A stretch of DNA of 64,000 nt from Streptomyces colonosanans (GCF_001866645.1 NZ_MLYP01000007.1:1-64000); one strand, 5' to 3'; shown: positions 40,320 through 50,903, counted from the first letter of the stretch. Notes: generated by a model not told the origin, from the letters alone. Program-made: numbers and translations.

Positions 40320-40586
40320 TCAGCGACGTGAGTCACCGAACAGGACGCGGTAGAGGATCAACAGCACGAGCGAGCCTCCGATCGCGGCCAGCCAGGTCGC
40401 GCCGTCGTAGAACTGCTTCGTGATCGGGTGGTGCAGCCAGCGGGCGGAGATCCAGCCGCCGATGAAGGCACCCGCGATGCCGATGAGGGTCGTACCGATG
40501 AAGCCGCCGGGGTCCTTGCCCGGCAGCAGGAACTTGGCGATGGCCCCTGCCAACAGCCCCAGAATGATCCAGCCGACAATTCCCAT
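40320..40586 (-). CDS. GlsB/YeaQ/YmgE-family small membrane protein
   Basis: The 88-residue protein starts MGIVGWIILGLLAGAIAKFL with the family pattern of glycine-rich helices (LLPGKDPGGFIGTTLIGIAG, FIGGWISARW) and a last helix (AIGGSLVLLILYRVLFG). Members are linked to stress responses such as acid or cell-envelope stress, with no known enzymatic activity. Three membrane segments are expected. Confidence 0.9.
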   Translation of the reverse strand: MGIVGWIILGLLAGAIAKFLLPGKDPGGFIGTTLIGIAGAFIGGWISARWLHHPITKQFYDGATWLAAIGGSLVLLILYRVLFGDSRR

Positions 40587-40777
40587 GCCTTGAACCCGCC
40601 TCTCCGCGCTCTGCCTGCGCTGTGCTCCTGCTCAGGCCAGGCTGTGTTCATGCGTCGACGCCGCCGCCCGATGCCACCGGTCGCGCTCGCACCTGCGTTT
40701 CGAACGGCTGGGTCGTCATCGGGAAGGACGCCTCGGCGACAGCCACCGGTTGCCGAGGATCAGTAAGGTTCGGTCCC

Positions 40778-42037
40778 ATGACACAGTCCGGGGCGCATCG
40801 GCCCGGTGACGTGGGATTGCGCCGCACCCTGGGGGTCGGGGACGCCGTCGTCACCGGGCTCGGTTCCATGGTCGGTGCCGGCATCTTCGCGGCCCTGGCC
40901 CCCGCGGCGCACGCGGCCGGATCCGGGCTGCTGCTCGGCCTCGCGGTCGCCGCCGTGGTCGCCTACTGCAATGCGACCTCCGCGGCTCGGCTGGCCGCCC
41001 TGTACCCGGCCTCGGGCGGTACGTACGTGTACGGGCGCGAGCGGCTCGGAACGTTCTGGGGGTATCTGGCGGGCTGGTCGTTCGTCGTCGGGAAGACCGC
41101 CTCCTGCGCGGCGATGGCGCTCACCGTGGGGGCGTACGTCTGGCCCGGGCAGGCACACGCGGTGGCGGTCGCGGCCGTGGTGGCGCTGACCGCCGTGAAC
41201 TACGGCGGCGTGCAGAAGTCGGCCCTGTTGACACGAGTGATCGTGGCGGTGGTCCTGGCTGTCCTCGCTTCCGTGGTGGTCGTGTGTCTCGGGTCCGGGG
41301 CCGCCGATGCCTCACGACTGTCCGTCGGAGGCGCCAGCGCCGGCGGGGTGTTGCAGGCGGCCGGGCTGCTCTTCTTCGCGTTCGCCGGGTACGCGCGGAT
41401 CGCCACCCTCGGCGAGGAGGTACGGGATCCGGCGCGCACCATCCCGCGTGCGATCCCGCTGGCCCTGGGCATCGCGCTGGTGGTGTACGCCGCGGTGGCC
41501 CTCGCGGCCCTTTCCGTGCTGGGCGCGGACGGGCTGGGGGGTGCGGCGGCGCCGCTGGCCGACGCGGTACGGGCGGCGGGCGTGCCCGGTCTCGCGCCGG
41601 TGGTGCGGGGGGGCGCTGCGGTGGCGGCCCTGGGCTCGCTGCTGGCGCTCGTCCTGGGCGTCTCACGGACCATGCTGGCCATGGCGCGCGACCGGCACCT
41701 GCCGGGTGCCCTGGCCGCCGTGCACCCGCGCTTCCAGGTGCCGTACCGGGCCGAGATGGCCGTGGGTGCCGTGGTGGCCGCGCTTGCCGCGACGGTGGAC
41801 GTGCGGGGCGCGATCGGTTTCTCCTCCTTCGGGGTGCTGGCCTACTACGCGATCGCCAACGCATCCGCCTGGACGCTGAATCCGGCGCCGTCATCGCGCG
41901 TTGTACCGGCTGTCGGACTCCTCGGGTGCGTCACGCTGGCGTTCGCGTTGCCAGGGGTGTCGGTGGGAGTGGGGGCGATTGTGCTGGCTGTGGGGGCGGC
42001 GGCGTACGGCATACGGCGGTGGGGTGCCGCGCGGTAG
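40778..42037 (+). CDS. APC-family amino acid permease
   Basis: The 419-residue membrane protein starts MTQSGAHRPGDVGLRRTLGV and shows the APC helix-1 motif (GLGSMVGAGIFAALAPAA) and LFFAFAGYARIATLGEEVRD, the conserved helix-6 and loop region. About 12 hydrophobic segments are seen. It should import amino acids or related amines by ion coupling; the substrate cannot be told. Upstream in-frame codons from 40622 are rejected because they lie in the gap and lack an RBS. Confidence 0.85.
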   Translation: MTQSGAHRPGDVGLRRTLGVGDAVVTGLGSMVGAGIFAALAPAAHAAGSGLLLGLAVAAVVAYCNATSAARLAALYPASGGTYVYGRERLGTFWGYLAGWSFVVGKTASCAAMALTVGAYVWPGQAHAVAVAAVVALTAVNYGGVQKSALLTRVIVAVVLAVLASVVVVCLGSGAADASRLSVGGASAGGVLQAAGLLFFAFAGYARIATLGEEVRDPARTIPRAIPLALGIALVVYAAVALAALSVLGADGLGGAAAPLADAVRAAGVPGLAPVVRGGAAVAALGSLLALVLGVSRTMLAMARDRHLPGALAAVHPRFQVPYRAEMAVGAVVAALAATVDVRGAIGFSSFGVLAYYAIANASAWTLNPAPSSRVVPAVGLLGCVTLAFALPGVSVGVGAIVLAVGAAAYGIRRWGAAR

Positions 42038-42164
42038 TCGTCCGGGCGTATCCGGGCCACCCGTCGGTGTCCGGCAGTCCGTGCCGTGCGCTCGGCGCAG
42101 CCACCGCCGCACGAGCACACCTCACGCCTCTTCCCGCACTGCCGCCGCCGCGCGCAGATGCCCT

Positions 42165-42731
42165 TCACGACGCCCGCGTGGCACCCGTACGTATCGAGAA
42201 GTCCGGCCATGGCGCCAGGTCCGTGCCGTCGTCGGTCTCCTCGTACCAGCCTGTGCCGTCGAGCCAGGTCTGAAGCCATTGCGCGAGACCCGGGGCGTCC
42301 ACGTACCAGGCGTGGTCGGCTTCGTCGACGTTGGGGTCATAGAGCAGGACCGCGCCGCGCGGGGTGTGGCAGTCCACGCACGCGTACATTCCGCAGCCCC
42401 AGTGGGATATCGGCAGAACGCCCTCGGGCCAGGGCCAGGCGGGGTCCTTGCGGGCGCTCTCGCGATTCGCGAGGTACTGCGGGACGGCGGCCGGTTCGCC
42501 GGCCGGTGGGCTGTCGAGCAGGGGCAACAGACCGTACTCCGGGCCGAATCCGCCGTCTCCTGCCCGCAGATACAGCGCGGCGAGCAGCGGCGGCAGGGAG
42601 AAGCCCAGAGCCGCCTCGGCGCGGGCGAGCACGGCGTCGTCCACGGGCTCCGGGAGCGAAGGCCAGCCCCAGGGGCGGGTGTTGCGGGCCTGCTCCGCCA
42701 CCCTTTCCAGCAACTGCTCGGTGTCGGTCAT
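42165..42731 (-). CDS. SMI1/KNR4-family protein
   Basis: The 188-residue protein starts MTDTEQLLERVAEQARNTRP at 42731. The core LPEPVDDAVLARAEAALGFS-LPPLLAALYLRAGDGGFGP is the SMI1/KNR4 signature, and LPISHWGCGMYACVD with GAVLLYDPN follows. Family members are common as immunity proteins of bacterial polymorphic toxins but also occur alone. No toxin gene is adjacent, so a house role or an orphan immunity gene are both open. A longer in-frame start 49 codons upstream is rejected. Confidence 0.8.
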   Translation of the reverse strand: MTDTEQLLERVAEQARNTRPWGWPSLPEPVDDAVLARAEAALGFSLPPLLAALYLRAGDGGFGPEYGLLPLLDSPPAGEPAAVPQYLANRESARKDPAWPWPEGVLPISHWGCGMYACVDCHTPRGAVLLYDPNVDEADHAWYVDAPGLAQWLQTWLDGTGWYEETDDGTDLAPWPDFSIRTGATRAS

Positions 42732-42934
42732 GGGTTCATGATGCAGGGCGCCACTGACAGTCGGGCGGCCTGTGGACAACCCTCGGATCCCTCCCGCGGC
42801 GGATGTCGACGCGTCGTTCTGAAGAGGTGGGCACCGCAGGGTTCGGGCCGCGCCTCCCGTACATGCGCCACGTCGCACGAGCCCCCGATGGTTCCGGAGG
42901 TATAGCGGCGGTCCCGCCCCGGCCGGGCCTCTCG

Positions 42935-43225
42935 TCAGCGTGTCGCGAACGGCTGCTTCGTAGGCACGATTTCACGCCCCAGCGGAAGCAGCGAGACCGG
43001 GATGAGTTCGAAGCCGGCGATGCCGAACGGGATGCCGGTGATCGTGATGCACAGGGCGATGCCCGTGACGATGTGGGCGATGGCCAGCCGCCAGCCGGCC
43101 AGGACCAGCCACAGTAAGTTGCCGATGCAGGACGGCGCCCCGGCGCCGGGCCGCTCCACAGTGGTGCGGCCGAACGGCCAGAGTACGAACCCGGCGATGC
43201 GCAGCGACGCAATGCCGAACGGGAT
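42935..43225 (-). pseudogene. 3' part of a broken yccF gene
   Basis: Read on the minus strand from 43225, IPFGIASLRIAGFVLWPFGR, TTVERPGAGAPSCIGN and LWLVLAGWRLAIAHIVTG to the stop at 42935 (IVPTKQPFATR) are the last ~95 residues of a YccF-domain protein. No start is present. The matching 5' part lies about 1 kb away at 44275-44395. A GTG inside (43159) could give a 74-residue product, but this is unlikely to be meaningful. Confidence 0.75.
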
Positions 43226-43561
43226 CGTCTCGGAACGTTCCCGATCACGCTACAAGGCCGTTGAGGTTCCGTCTGAACGCATGACCAGTTGATACTTGTG
43301 GTGGCAGGCAGTGCCGACGGACCAACCGGAGAGGTAGCGATCATGAAGCTGCTCAACTTCCTGCTCAACATCCTGTGGCTCGTCTTCTGCGGCCTCTGGA
43401 TGGCGATCGGTTACCTGATCGCTGCGCTGATCTGCTTCATCTTCATCGTCACCATCCCGTTCGGCATTGCGTCGCTGCGCATCGCCGGGTTCGTACTCTG
43501 GCCGTTCGGCCGCACCACTGTGGAGCGACCCGGCGCCGGGGCGCCGTCGTGCATCGGCAAC
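43118..43561. repeat. 108-bp inverted repeat shared by two yccF copies
   Basis: 43118-43225 (minus) and 43454-43561 (plus) are inverted copies with about 106 of 108 matches, covering the IPFGIA...PSCIGN coding part. The flanking yccF sequence is much less alike, so the identity reflects gene conversion or a recent rearrangement, not just shared ancestry. The arms are separated by 228 bp. Confidence 0.8.
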
Positions 43562-43744
43562 GTGATCTGGATCGTCTTCGCGGGCTGGTGGCTGGCGCTG
43601 GGGCACTTGATCACGAGCATCCCCCTCTTCCTGTCGGTCATCGGCATCCCCTTCGGCTGGGCAAACCTCAAGATGATTCCCATCTCCCTTACGCCGCTGG
43701 GCCACGAGGTCGTGTCAACTGAGGAAAGGTTCGGCGGACGCTGA
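43343..43744 (+). CDS. YccF-domain membrane protein
   Basis: The 133-residue protein starts MKLLNFLLNILWLVFCGLWM and contains the two-fold YccF repeat, each ending IPFG (TIPFGIASLRIAGFV and IGIPFGWANLKMIPI). Four membrane helices are likely. Function unknown; inner-membrane protein in other bacteria. RBS GAGAGG upstream. It lies inside the ~1-kb stretch that splits the minus-strand yccF gene. Confidence 0.85.
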   Translation: MKLLNFLLNILWLVFCGLWMAIGYLIAALICFIFIVTIPFGIASLRIAGFVLWPFGRTTVERPGAGAPSCIGNVIWIVFAGWWLALGHLITSIPLFLSVIGIPFGWANLKMIPISLTPLGHEVVSTEERFGGR

Positions 43745-43806
43745 ATTCAGCTCTCGGTAGTGGAGCCCCGGCACGGCGAGCCGGGGCTCTCTCGCGTCGA
43801 AGCGGA

Positions 43807-44016
43807 TCAGGAGCTGATCCATTTCAGGTAGGTGAGACGGGCACTGCCCAGACGGGTGATGGGGTGGTCCTCGCCCAAGTCGCGTAGGCAATCGGTCAGG
43901 TTCTGTTCAAACAGCGGGATAGCCCGGCCGAATTTCCCCGCTGCCCCGTAGGCGCCCGCGAGATTGTTGCGGGAGACGAGCGTGTCGGGGTGGTCTGAGC
44001 CCAGTGCACCCCTACA
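43807..44016 (-). pseudogene. Remnant of a TPR-repeat protein
   Basis: The frame reads LGSDHPDTLVSRNNLAGAYG, AAGKFGRAIPLFEQNLTDCL and LGEDHPITR to a stop at 43807, the kinesin-light-chain type TPR repeat found at the end of Streptomyces NB-ARC/TPR proteins. Only about one and a half repeats remain. Upstream (to about 44180) a short plus-strand stretch, HFNAWTADDTWNRVTAALSD, faintly resembles an IS5-type transposase N-terminus. Both suggest imported debris. Confidence 0.6.
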
Positions 44017-44274
44017 GCCTCGCCGTGGGTGAGCTGGCCTTGCGCTGGGGCGCCCAGGTCGACGCCCGGCCCCTGCGCGCCCATGATCAAAGACACCGGC
44101 CCCACGATCCAAGCCTCAAAACACTTCAACGCCTGGACGGCAGATGACACGTGGAACCGCGTGACCGCTGCTCTGTCAGACATGGAGCAGGTCTCTCCCC
44201 GAACCTCGGCTACTACCGTCGATGATCACCGAAGGGCGCGTCGACCCGAGCGCAATGCTGAACCCAGAAGAACG

Positions 44275-44395
44275 ATGCCGAACGGGATGCCGATAACCGT
44301 GATGCAGAGCAGCACTCCCGCGAACAAATGGCCCAGGAAAAGCCAGAAACCGCTCAGGACCAGCCAAGCCGTATCACGTTCAGGATCGTCTTCAC
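44275..44395 (-). pseudogene. 5' part of the broken yccF gene
   Basis: A GTG (44393-44395) overlaps the htpX TGA and starts VKTILNVI. An extra 5 bases shift the frame, after which WLVLSGFWLFLGHLFAGVLL and CITVIGIPFGI follow in the next frame. The text stops at IPFGI, exactly where the 3' part at 43225 begins. The original gene was translationally coupled to htpX. The 14-bp sequence atgccgaacgggat is present at both break points. Confidence 0.75.
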
Positions 44396-45255
44396 TGGTG
44401 GCGACCTGCCATCTGCTCGAGTCGGGCGATGCGCTCCGCCATCGGCGGGTGCGTAGAGAACATCTTGGAGAGCCCCTGGCCCGGCCGGAAGGGGTTCGCA
44501 ATCATCATGTGGCTCGCCGTCTCGATGCGCGGCTCGTGCGGCAGCGGGAGCTGGCTGGTGCCCATCTCCAGCTTGCGCAGAGCGCTCGCGAGCGCGAGGG
44601 GGTCGCCGGTCAGCTGGGCGCCGGAGGCGTCCGCCTCGTACTCCCTGGAGCGGCTGATGGCGAGCTGGATGACGGTCGCGGCGAGCGGGCCCAGGATCAT
44701 GATCAGCAGCATGCCGAGGAGGCCGGGGCCCTCGTCGTCGTTCGAGCGGCCGACCGGCATCAGCCAGGCGAAGTTCACCAGGAACATGATCACCGAGGCG
44801 AGGGCACCGGCGACCGACGAGATCAGGATGTCGCGGTTGTAGACATGGCTCAGTTCGTGCCCGATGACGCCGCGCAGCTCGCGCTCGTCGAGGATGCGGA
44901 GAATGCCCTCGGTGCAGCACACGGCCGCATTGCGAGGGTTGCGTCCCGTCGCGAACGCGTTCGGTGCCTCCGTCGGCGAGATGTACAGGCGAGGCATGGG
45001 CTGCCTTGCCTGGTTGGAGAGCTCGCGGACCATGCGGTACAGCGCGGGTGCCTCGAACTCGCTGACTGGGCGCGCGCGCATCGCGCGCAGCGCGAGCTTG
45101 TCGCTGTTCCAGTACGCGTACGCGTTCGTGCCGATCGCGATGAGCACCGCGACCACCAGGCCTGTACGGCCGAAGAAGCTACCGATGACGATGATGAGGG
45201 CGGACAGTCCCCCGAGGAGTACTGCGGTCCTGAGTCCGTTGTGCCGGCGGTGCAC
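44392..45255 (-). CDS. htpX: HtpX-like M48 zinc metalloprotease
   Basis: The 287-residue integral membrane protease has the zinc motif GHELSHVYN (HExxH), the third ligand in [10 protein letters not shown] and [20 protein letters not shown], typical of HtpX. Two N-terminal ([20 protein letters not shown]) and two internal hydrophobic segments hold it in the membrane, where it degrades damaged membrane proteins. The GTG at 45253-45255 ([16 protein letters not shown]) matches relatives; upstream in-frame codons are rejected. It follows the nuo operon on the same strand, 217 bp upstream of it in transcription order reversed, with a broken yccF at its 3' end. Confidence 0.92.
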   Translation of the reverse strand: MHRRHNGLRTAVLLGGLSALIIVIGSFFGRTGLVVAVLIAIGTNAYAYWNSDKLALRAMRARPVSEFEAPALYRMVRELSNQARQPMPRLYISPTEAPNAFATGRNPRNAAVCCTEGILRILDERELRGVIGHELSHVYNRDILISSVAGALASVIMFLVNFAWLMPVGRSNDDEGPGLLGMLLIMILGPLAATVIQLAISRSREYEADASGAQLTGDPLALASALRKLEMGTSQLPLPHEPRIETASHMMIANPFRPGQGLSKMFSTHPPMAERIARLEQMAGRHQ

Positions 45256-45472
45256 GGTACGCCCTCCAAGTGGTGCGGCAGGGGAACCCTTTGCCTGTGA
45301 ATGCTGTTGACTCCACTTCTCAGTGGACCCTCCCGTACTGGTCAACGCCAGGCGGGGAGCGCAAGTTCCCTTGTGCGCGGGCCGCAGCCTGTGACCCGTC
45401 CGGGTGATGCGCCGGCATCGCCTCACGCGCGCGTGCGCTTGTCTCATGTGCACGCGCGCGTGACGGCGCCCG

Positions 45473-46972
45473 TCAGAAGAGGCCGATGGCCGAGAAGCGG
45501 AGCACCAGCTGGGGCGCCCCGGAGAGGGCGATGCCCAGGACGGCGGTCAGGGCGATGGCGGCCGTGAGCGGGGCCGGGGCGCGGTGCTTCTCGGGCTCGC
45601 CTTCGGGGGCGCGGAAGAGCAGGGCCGTCCACTGGAGGTAGTAGAAGAGCGCGATCACCACGTTCACGGCCATGACCACGGCGAGCCAGCCGAGGCCGGC
45701 GTCGACGGCCGCGGAGAAGACGGTGACCTTCGCGAAGAGGCCGATGACGCCCGGCGGGAGGCCCGCGAGGCAGAGCAGGAAGAAGGCCAGGAGCAGGGCG
45801 GCCAGAGGGTTGGACGCGTACAGGCCGCGATAGTCGGTGATGCGGTTGTGGGCCCTCGTACGGCCCACGAGGGCGGCCACGGCGAAGGCTCCGAGGTTCA
45901 CCGCCGCGTACATCAGGGCGTACGCCACGGTGGAGCCGATCGACTTCTGGGCGTCCTTGGAGTAGGCAGCCGCGGCGATCGGCACCAGCAGGTAGCCGGC
46001 CTGGCCTACGGAGGACCAGGCGAGCAGGCGTACCGCGCTGTACGCGCGCGTGGCCTGCTGGCGGAGCGCGCCGACATTGCCGACGGTCATGGTGAGGGCG
46101 GCCAGCGCGGCGAGTGCCGGGCCCCAGACGTCGGAGTACGACGGGAGGGCGACGACAGTGACGAGGATCAGGCCGGAGAAGCCGACCGCCTTGCCGACGA
46201 CCGACAGATAGGCGGCGACCGGGAGGGGCGCACCCACGTAGGTGTCGGGCACCCAGAAGTGGAACGGGACCGCCGCCGTCTTGAAGGCGAAGCCCACGAG
46301 GGTGAGGACGACGCCCGCCTGGGCGAGCGTGTGGAGCTGGCCGTCCACGTGCTGGATACGGTCGGCGATCCGGGTGAGGTGCAGGGTGCCCGTGGAGGCG
46401 TACACGAAGCTGACGCCCATGAGGCTCACGGCGGTCGCGGTGACGGAGGACAGGAAGAACTTCAGGGCGGCTTCGGAGGACCTCTTGTCGCCGTACCGGA
46501 TGCCGACGAGGGCGAACGCGGGCAGGGAGGCTACTTCCAGGGCGACGATGAGGGTCGCCAGGTCGCGGGAGGCGGGCAGCAGGGCCGCGCCGGCCGCACT
46601 GGAGAGCAGCAGGAACCAGAACTCGCCTTCAGGGACTTCCTTCTTGGCGTCCTTGAGCGCGGTGACCGACAGGAGGGCGGCGAGAAGGGCGCCGACGAGG
46701 ACGAGGAACTGGATGACGAGGGTGAAACGGTCCGCCGTGTAGCTGCAGACGTGCGGGTCCCCCTTCAGGCAGAAGGTGGCACGGTCGCCGTTCAGTAGGG
46801 GCAGCAGCATGAACATCGCGGCGGCCAGTCCCGCGATGGAGACCCAGCCCAGGAGGGGCTTGCGCTGCTCGGTGAGGAAGAGGTCGGCGACGAGGACGAC
46901 GAGTCCGACGACCGCTGCGAGGGTGGGCGGCGCGATCGCCAGCCAGTCGACGGACTGGACGAGGGAGCTCAT
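45473..46972 (-). CDS. nuoN: NADH-quinone oxidoreductase subunit N, second (partial) complex I
   Basis: The 499-residue antiporter-like membrane subunit starts [20 protein letters not shown] at an ATG that overlaps the nuoM stop (ATGA). Conserved NuoN text includes [16 protein letters not shown] (helix Glu), [20 protein letters not shown] and [15 protein letters not shown]. It belongs to the proton-pumping arm. It is the last gene of the ten-gene operon, so any read-through goes to htpX only if transcription continues past 45473. Confidence 0.93.
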   Translation of the reverse strand: MSSLVQSVDWLAIAPPTLAAVVGLVVLVADLFLTEQRKPLLGWVSIAGLAAAMFMLLPLLNGDRATFCLKGDPHVCSYTADRFTLVIQFLVLVGALLAALLSVTALKDAKKEVPEGEFWFLLLSSAAGAALLPASRDLATLIVALEVASLPAFALVGIRYGDKRSSEAALKFFLSSVTATAVSLMGVSFVYASTGTLHLTRIADRIQHVDGQLHTLAQAGVVLTLVGFAFKTAAVPFHFWVPDTYVGAPLPVAAYLSVVGKAVGFSGLILVTVVALPSYSDVWGPALAALAALTMTVGNVGALRQQATRAYSAVRLLAWSSVGQAGYLLVPIAAAAYSKDAQKSIGSTVAYALMYAAVNLGAFAVAALVGRTRAHNRITDYRGLYASNPLAALLLAFFLLCLAGLPPGVIGLFAKVTVFSAAVDAGLGWLAVVMAVNVVIALFYYLQWTALLFRAPEGEPEKHRAPAPLTAAIALTAVLGIALSGAPQLVLRFSAIGLF

Positions 46973-48543
46973 CGGGTGCCTCCTGCCAGGAGCTGCTGCA
47001 CGGCCGGGTCGGTCAGGCCGAGGAGGGCCTTCGGCCACAGGCCGGCGGCGACGGTGAGGGCGACGAGCGGCGTCCAGGCCGCGAATTCGTACATGTGGAC
47101 GTCGGCCAGTTTCGGGGCCTCCTGCGGGACGGCTCCCATGCAGACACGGCGGACCACGACGAGCATGTAGGCGGCGGTGAGCAGGGTGCCGAAGGCGGCG
47201 ATCGCCATGAACGTGAGGAAGGCCGGGCGGCTGAGGTCCGCGGCGGGCTTGAACGCGCCGAACAGCGCGAGCATTTCGCCCCAGAACCCGGCGAGTCCCG
47301 GCAGACCGAGTGAGGCGACGGCGCCGAAGGCGAGCAGGCCGCCAAGGCGGGGGGCCTTGCTGTAGAGGGCGGCGCCGGTCTTCTCGGACAGGGTGTCGAG
47401 GTCGGTTGTGCCGGTGCGGTCCTTCAGCGCGCCGACCAGGAAGAAGAGGAGACCGGTGATGAGGCCGTGGGCGATGTTGGCGAACAGCGCGCCGTTGACG
47501 CCGGTCGGGGTCGTCGTCGCGATGCCGAGGAGCACGAAGCCCATGTGGCCGACGGAGGAGTAGGCGATCAGCCGCTTGAGGTCGCCCTTGGCGCCCTGTT
47601 TGGCGAGGGCGAGACAGGCGAGGGACCCGTAGATGATCCCGACGACGGCGAAGGCGGCGAGGTACGGCGCGAAGGTGTGGAAGCCGTGGGGAGCAACCGG
47701 CAGGATGATCCGAACGAACCCGTACGTACCCATCTTCAGCAGGACCCCGGCCAGCAGGACCGAGCCGACGGTCGGTGCGGAGGTGTGGGCGTCGGGCAGC
47801 CAGCTGTGCAGCGGCCACATCGGCGCCTTGACCGCGAGTCCGATCCCGATCGCCAAAACGGCGATGACCTGCACGGATGCGGTGAGTGACCGGCCGTTGT
47901 CAGTGGCGAGTGCCACCATGTCGAACGTGCCCGCCTTGATTCCGATCAGGAGCAGGCCGAGCAGCATGACGACGGAGCCGAGCAGCGTGAAGAGGATGAA
48001 CCTCCAGGCGGCCCGGGTCCTTCCCGCACCGCCCCAGCCGGCGATGAGGAAGTACATCGGGATGAGGACCATCTCGAACGCGAGGAAGAACAGCAGCAGG
48101 TCGAGGACGGCGAAGGTCGCGAGGGTGCCGGACTCGAGGACGAGCAGCAGGGCGACGAAGGCCTTCGGCGACGGGCCCGAAGGCAGCTTGAAGTACGAGA
48201 AGAGCGCGCAGAGGAAGGTCAGCAGCGCGGTCAGGAGCAGGAGGGGGAGGGAGATGCCGTCGATGCCCAGGTGGATCCGCACGTCGAGCGCAGGGATCCA
48301 GCTGATGTCGGTCGTGGCCTGCATCGTCGACGGGTGGGCGTGGTCGAAGCCGAGCGCGAGGACGATCGCCGCGATGAGCACGGCGCCGGTGACCGTCACG
48401 CCGTGCCGCAGCACGGCCTGCTCGGGCGACTTCCCCTTCAGTCCGGGCGGGGCCGGCAGGAGGGCGGCGAGCGCGCCGATGAGCGGCACGACGACGATGA
48501 ATGCCAGAAGGATCTGCATCACGGACTCACTGATATCGATCAC
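46969..48543 (-). CDS. nuoM: NADH-quinone oxidoreductase subunit M, second complex I
   Basis: The 524-residue antiporter-like subunit has LAFEMVLIPMYFLIAGWGG (the conserved Glu helix), MWPLHSWLPDAHTSAPTVGS and KRLIAYSSVGHMGFVLLGI (helix Lys), all diagnostic of NuoM. It forms part of the membrane proton path between NuoL and NuoN. The start at 48543 follows nuoL by 6 bp and the stop overlaps nuoN. Confidence 0.94.
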   Translation of the reverse strand: MIDISESVMQILLAFIVVVPLIGALAALLPAPPGLKGKSPEQAVLRHGVTVTGAVLIAAIVLALGFDHAHPSTMQATTDISWIPALDVRIHLGIDGISLPLLLLTALLTFLCALFSYFKLPSGPSPKAFVALLLVLESGTLATFAVLDLLLFFLAFEMVLIPMYFLIAGWGGAGRTRAAWRFILFTLLGSVVMLLGLLLIGIKAGTFDMVALATDNGRSLTASVQVIAVLAIGIGLAVKAPMWPLHSWLPDAHTSAPTVGSVLLAGVLLKMGTYGFVRIILPVAPHGFHTFAPYLAAFAVVGIIYGSLACLALAKQGAKGDLKRLIAYSSVGHMGFVLLGIATTTPTGVNGALFANIAHGLITGLLFFLVGALKDRTGTTDLDTLSEKTGAALYSKAPRLGGLLAFGAVASLGLPGLAGFWGEMLALFGAFKPAADLSRPAFLTFMAIAAFGTLLTAAYMLVVVRRVCMGAVPQEAPKLADVHMYEFAAWTPLVALTVAAGLWPKALLGLTDPAVQQLLAGGTR

Positions 48544-48549
48544 GCCGGC

Positions 48550-50541
48550 TCACACTCCCGTGGCGACGAGGAGGGCGGCCACCGCCAGGACGACGGTGCC
48601 GGCGAGCAGCGCGCTCACATAGGTCTGCACGTTGCCGGTCTGGGCGCGCCGTACGGCGGCGCCGAGCAGGCGGGGTAGGGCACTCGCGCCGTGCACGTAG
48701 GTCTCGACGACCTCGCGGTCCAGGAACCGGACGAGGCTCGCTCCGGCCCTGACCGGGCGGACGAAGAGCGCGTCGTACACGGCGTCCAGGTGGAAGCCGA
48801 GGGCCGCATGGCGGTGCAGCGGGCCGAGCAGGAGGCGTCCCGGGTCACCGGGGTCGGGCGCGTAGGCCACATCGCCGTACGCGGGCGCGCGGCTCGCGAT
48901 GGCCTCGGCCTCGACCAGTCCGGCGTCCGCCTCGGGGTGGGCCGCCACCGCTCCCAGGGGAGCGCGGGCCGCGAGCGCGGTGGTGTGCTGCCAGGCACCG
49001 TACGTGACAAGGCCGCCGACCAGGGCGAAGCCTGTGCCGAGGACGGAGGTGGTGAGCGTCGGCGTCAGGTCGCTTCCGCCGAACCAGTCCGGCAGGACGC
49101 GGTAGGTGAGCCCGAACGCCAGTGAGGGGACGGCGAGCACCCAGAGCACGGCGTTCATGACGAGGGGCTGCCTGCCGTGGTCGGGAGCCTCGGCGCCGCG
49201 GCCGCGGAATGCGAGCAGCCACAGACGGGTCGCGTACCCGGCGGTGATCAGTGCCGTGACCAGGCCGGCGACGAGGACGATCCAGCCCGCGGCGCCGGGA
49301 GCGTGCTCGGTGTGGCCGGTGGCGACGTGCTCGGCGGCACCGAGGACGGACTCCTTGGAGAAGAAGCCGGCGAACGGCGGGATCGCGGCGAGCGCGAGGA
49401 GCGCCACGGTCATCGTCCAGTAGGCGTCGGGGACGCGGGCGCGCAGGTCCTTCATGCGGGACATGGCGGCCAGCGAGTTGGTGCCGGCGGCGTGGATGAT
49501 CACACCGGCGGCGAGGAAGAGCAGCGCCTTGAAGGCGCCGTGGGACAGGAGGTGAAAGACGGCGGCACCGCGGTCGCCGACGGCGAGGGCACCGGTCATG
49601 TAGCCGAGCTGGCCGATCGTCGAATAGGCGAGGACGCGCTTGATGTCGTCCTGGGCGAGTGCCGCGAGCGCCGAGCCCGCCATGGTCACGGCGGCCATGA
49701 CGGCAAGGACCACCATCGCGGCCGAGGAGGCCTCGAAGACCGGGAGGAGACGGGCGATGAAGTAGACGCCGGCGGCGACCATCGTCGCGGCGTGGATCAG
49801 CGCGGAGACGGGGGTGGGGCCCGCCATCGCGTCGGGAAGCCAGGTGTGCAGCGGGAACTGTGCCGACTTGCCCGCTACGCCGGCCAGGAGCAGCAGGGCG
49901 ATCAGGGTCGGGTGGTGCAGTCCGCCGCTCGCGACGGTGCCGAGGACCGTCGTGATGCGGAAGGAGCCGGCGTCGGTGGCGAGCGCGAACAGGCCGATGA
50001 GGAAGGGGACGTCGCCGAGCTTGGTGACCAGGAAGGCCTTGATGGAGGCGGCGCGGGCCTCGGGGGTCTCCCAGTAGTGGCCGACCAGGAAGTAGGAGCA
50101 GATGCCCATGACTTCCCAGCCGACCAGCAGCACGATCAGGTCGCCGGAGTAGACGACCAGGAGCATGGCGGAGCTGAACAGGGAGACGAGAGCGGCGTAG
50201 GAGGGGTAGCGCGGGTCGTCGCGCAGATAGCCCGTTGAGTAGATCTGCACGCAGGTGGCGACGACGCCGACCAGGATGGCGACGAGGGCGGCGAAGCCGT
50301 CGATGTGCAGGGCGAGCTCGATGGGGACCGAGCCGGTGGGCGTCAGCTCGGTGGCCGAGTCGAGGGCCCGGCCGCCACCCTGGCGTGCGGCGACCAGCAC
50401 CGCCAGCACGAGTGAGGTGAGGGTCGGCAGGACGGCGAGCGGGCGGACGAAGCCGGGGGCCGTGCGGCCGAGCAGCAGGCCGGCCGCGGCGCCGAGGAAC
50501 GGAAGAAGGGGGACGAGGACGGCGAGGGTGGTCGTGGTCAC
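48550..50541 (-). CDS. nuoL: NADH-quinone oxidoreductase subunit L, second complex I
   Basis: The 663-residue largest membrane subunit starts with a GTG (50539-50541) overlapping the nuoK TGA (GTGA). It shows [39 protein letters not shown] and [15 protein letters not shown], the NuoL signatures with key Glu, Lys and His positions. The long C-terminal part, which in other complexes forms the lateral helix, is present (to residue 663). Confidence 0.94.
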   Translation of the reverse strand: MTTTTLAVLVPLLPFLGAAAGLLLGRTAPGFVRPLAVLPTLTSLVLAVLVAARQGGGRALDSATELTPTGSVPIELALHIDGFAALVAILVGVVATCVQIYSTGYLRDDPRYPSYAALVSLFSSAMLLVVYSGDLIVLLVGWEVMGICSYFLVGHYWETPEARAASIKAFLVTKLGDVPFLIGLFALATDAGSFRITTVLGTVASGGLHHPTLIALLLLAGVAGKSAQFPLHTWLPDAMAGPTPVSALIHAATMVAAGVYFIARLLPVFEASSAAMVVLAVMAAVTMAGSALAALAQDDIKRVLAYSTIGQLGYMTGALAVGDRGAAVFHLLSHGAFKALLFLAAGVIIHAAGTNSLAAMSRMKDLRARVPDAYWTMTVALLALAAIPPFAGFFSKESVLGAAEHVATGHTEHAPGAAGWIVLVAGLVTALITAGYATRLWLLAFRGRGAEAPDHGRQPLVMNAVLWVLAVPSLAFGLTYRVLPDWFGGSDLTPTLTTSVLGTGFALVGGLVTYGAWQHTTALAARAPLGAVAAHPEADAGLVEAEAIASRAPAYGDVAYAPDPGDPGRLLLGPLHRHAALGFHLDAVYDALFVRPVRAGASLVRFLDREVVETYVHGASALPRLLGAAVRRAQTGNVQTYVSALLAGTVVLAVAALLVATGV

Positions 50542-50903
50542 GCGGTGGCCTCAGCCTTCTCAGCCGCAGGGGTGTCGTCTTCGTGGCCCTCGGCGGTGTC
50601 GCGGAGCCTGTCGATGTCCGAGGTACCGCGGTTGCGGTAGACAGCCAGGACGATGGCCAGGCCGATGCCGATCTCGGCGGCCGCGATGGCGATCGTGAAC
50701 AGGGTCAGGGCCTGGCCGGAGTGCAGCGTCTCGCGGGCGGTCCTGCTCAGCCAGACGTCGAAGGCGACGAGGTTGAGGTTGACGGCGTTGAGCATCAGCT
50801 CGACCGACATCAGGACGAGGACCGCGTTGCGGCGGGCGAGGACGCCGTACAGGCCCGTGCAGAAGAGCAGGGCGGAGAGCACGGCGGGATAGGCGAGGTG
50901 CAT
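50538..50903 (-). CDS. nuoK: NADH-quinone oxidoreductase subunit K, second complex I
   Basis: The 121-residue protein starts [20 protein letters not shown] with three helices and the conserved [17 protein letters not shown] (helix Glu). The C-terminal 25 residues are charged and longer than in the usual ~100-residue NuoK. Its ATG overlaps the nuoJ stop by one base and its stop overlaps the nuoL GTG. Confidence 0.94.
   Translation of the reverse strand: MHLAYPAVLSALLFCTGLYGVLARRNAVLVLMSVELMLNAVNLNLVAFDVWLSRTARETLHSGQALTLFTIAIAAAEIGIGLAIVLAVYRNRGTSDIDRLRDTAEGHEDDTPAAEKAEATA

Noticed and set aside
46972..47818. 5' extension of the nuoN frame through nuoM
   Set aside because: The extension overlaps nuoM out of frame; the NuoN family start is the ATG that overlaps the nuoM stop.
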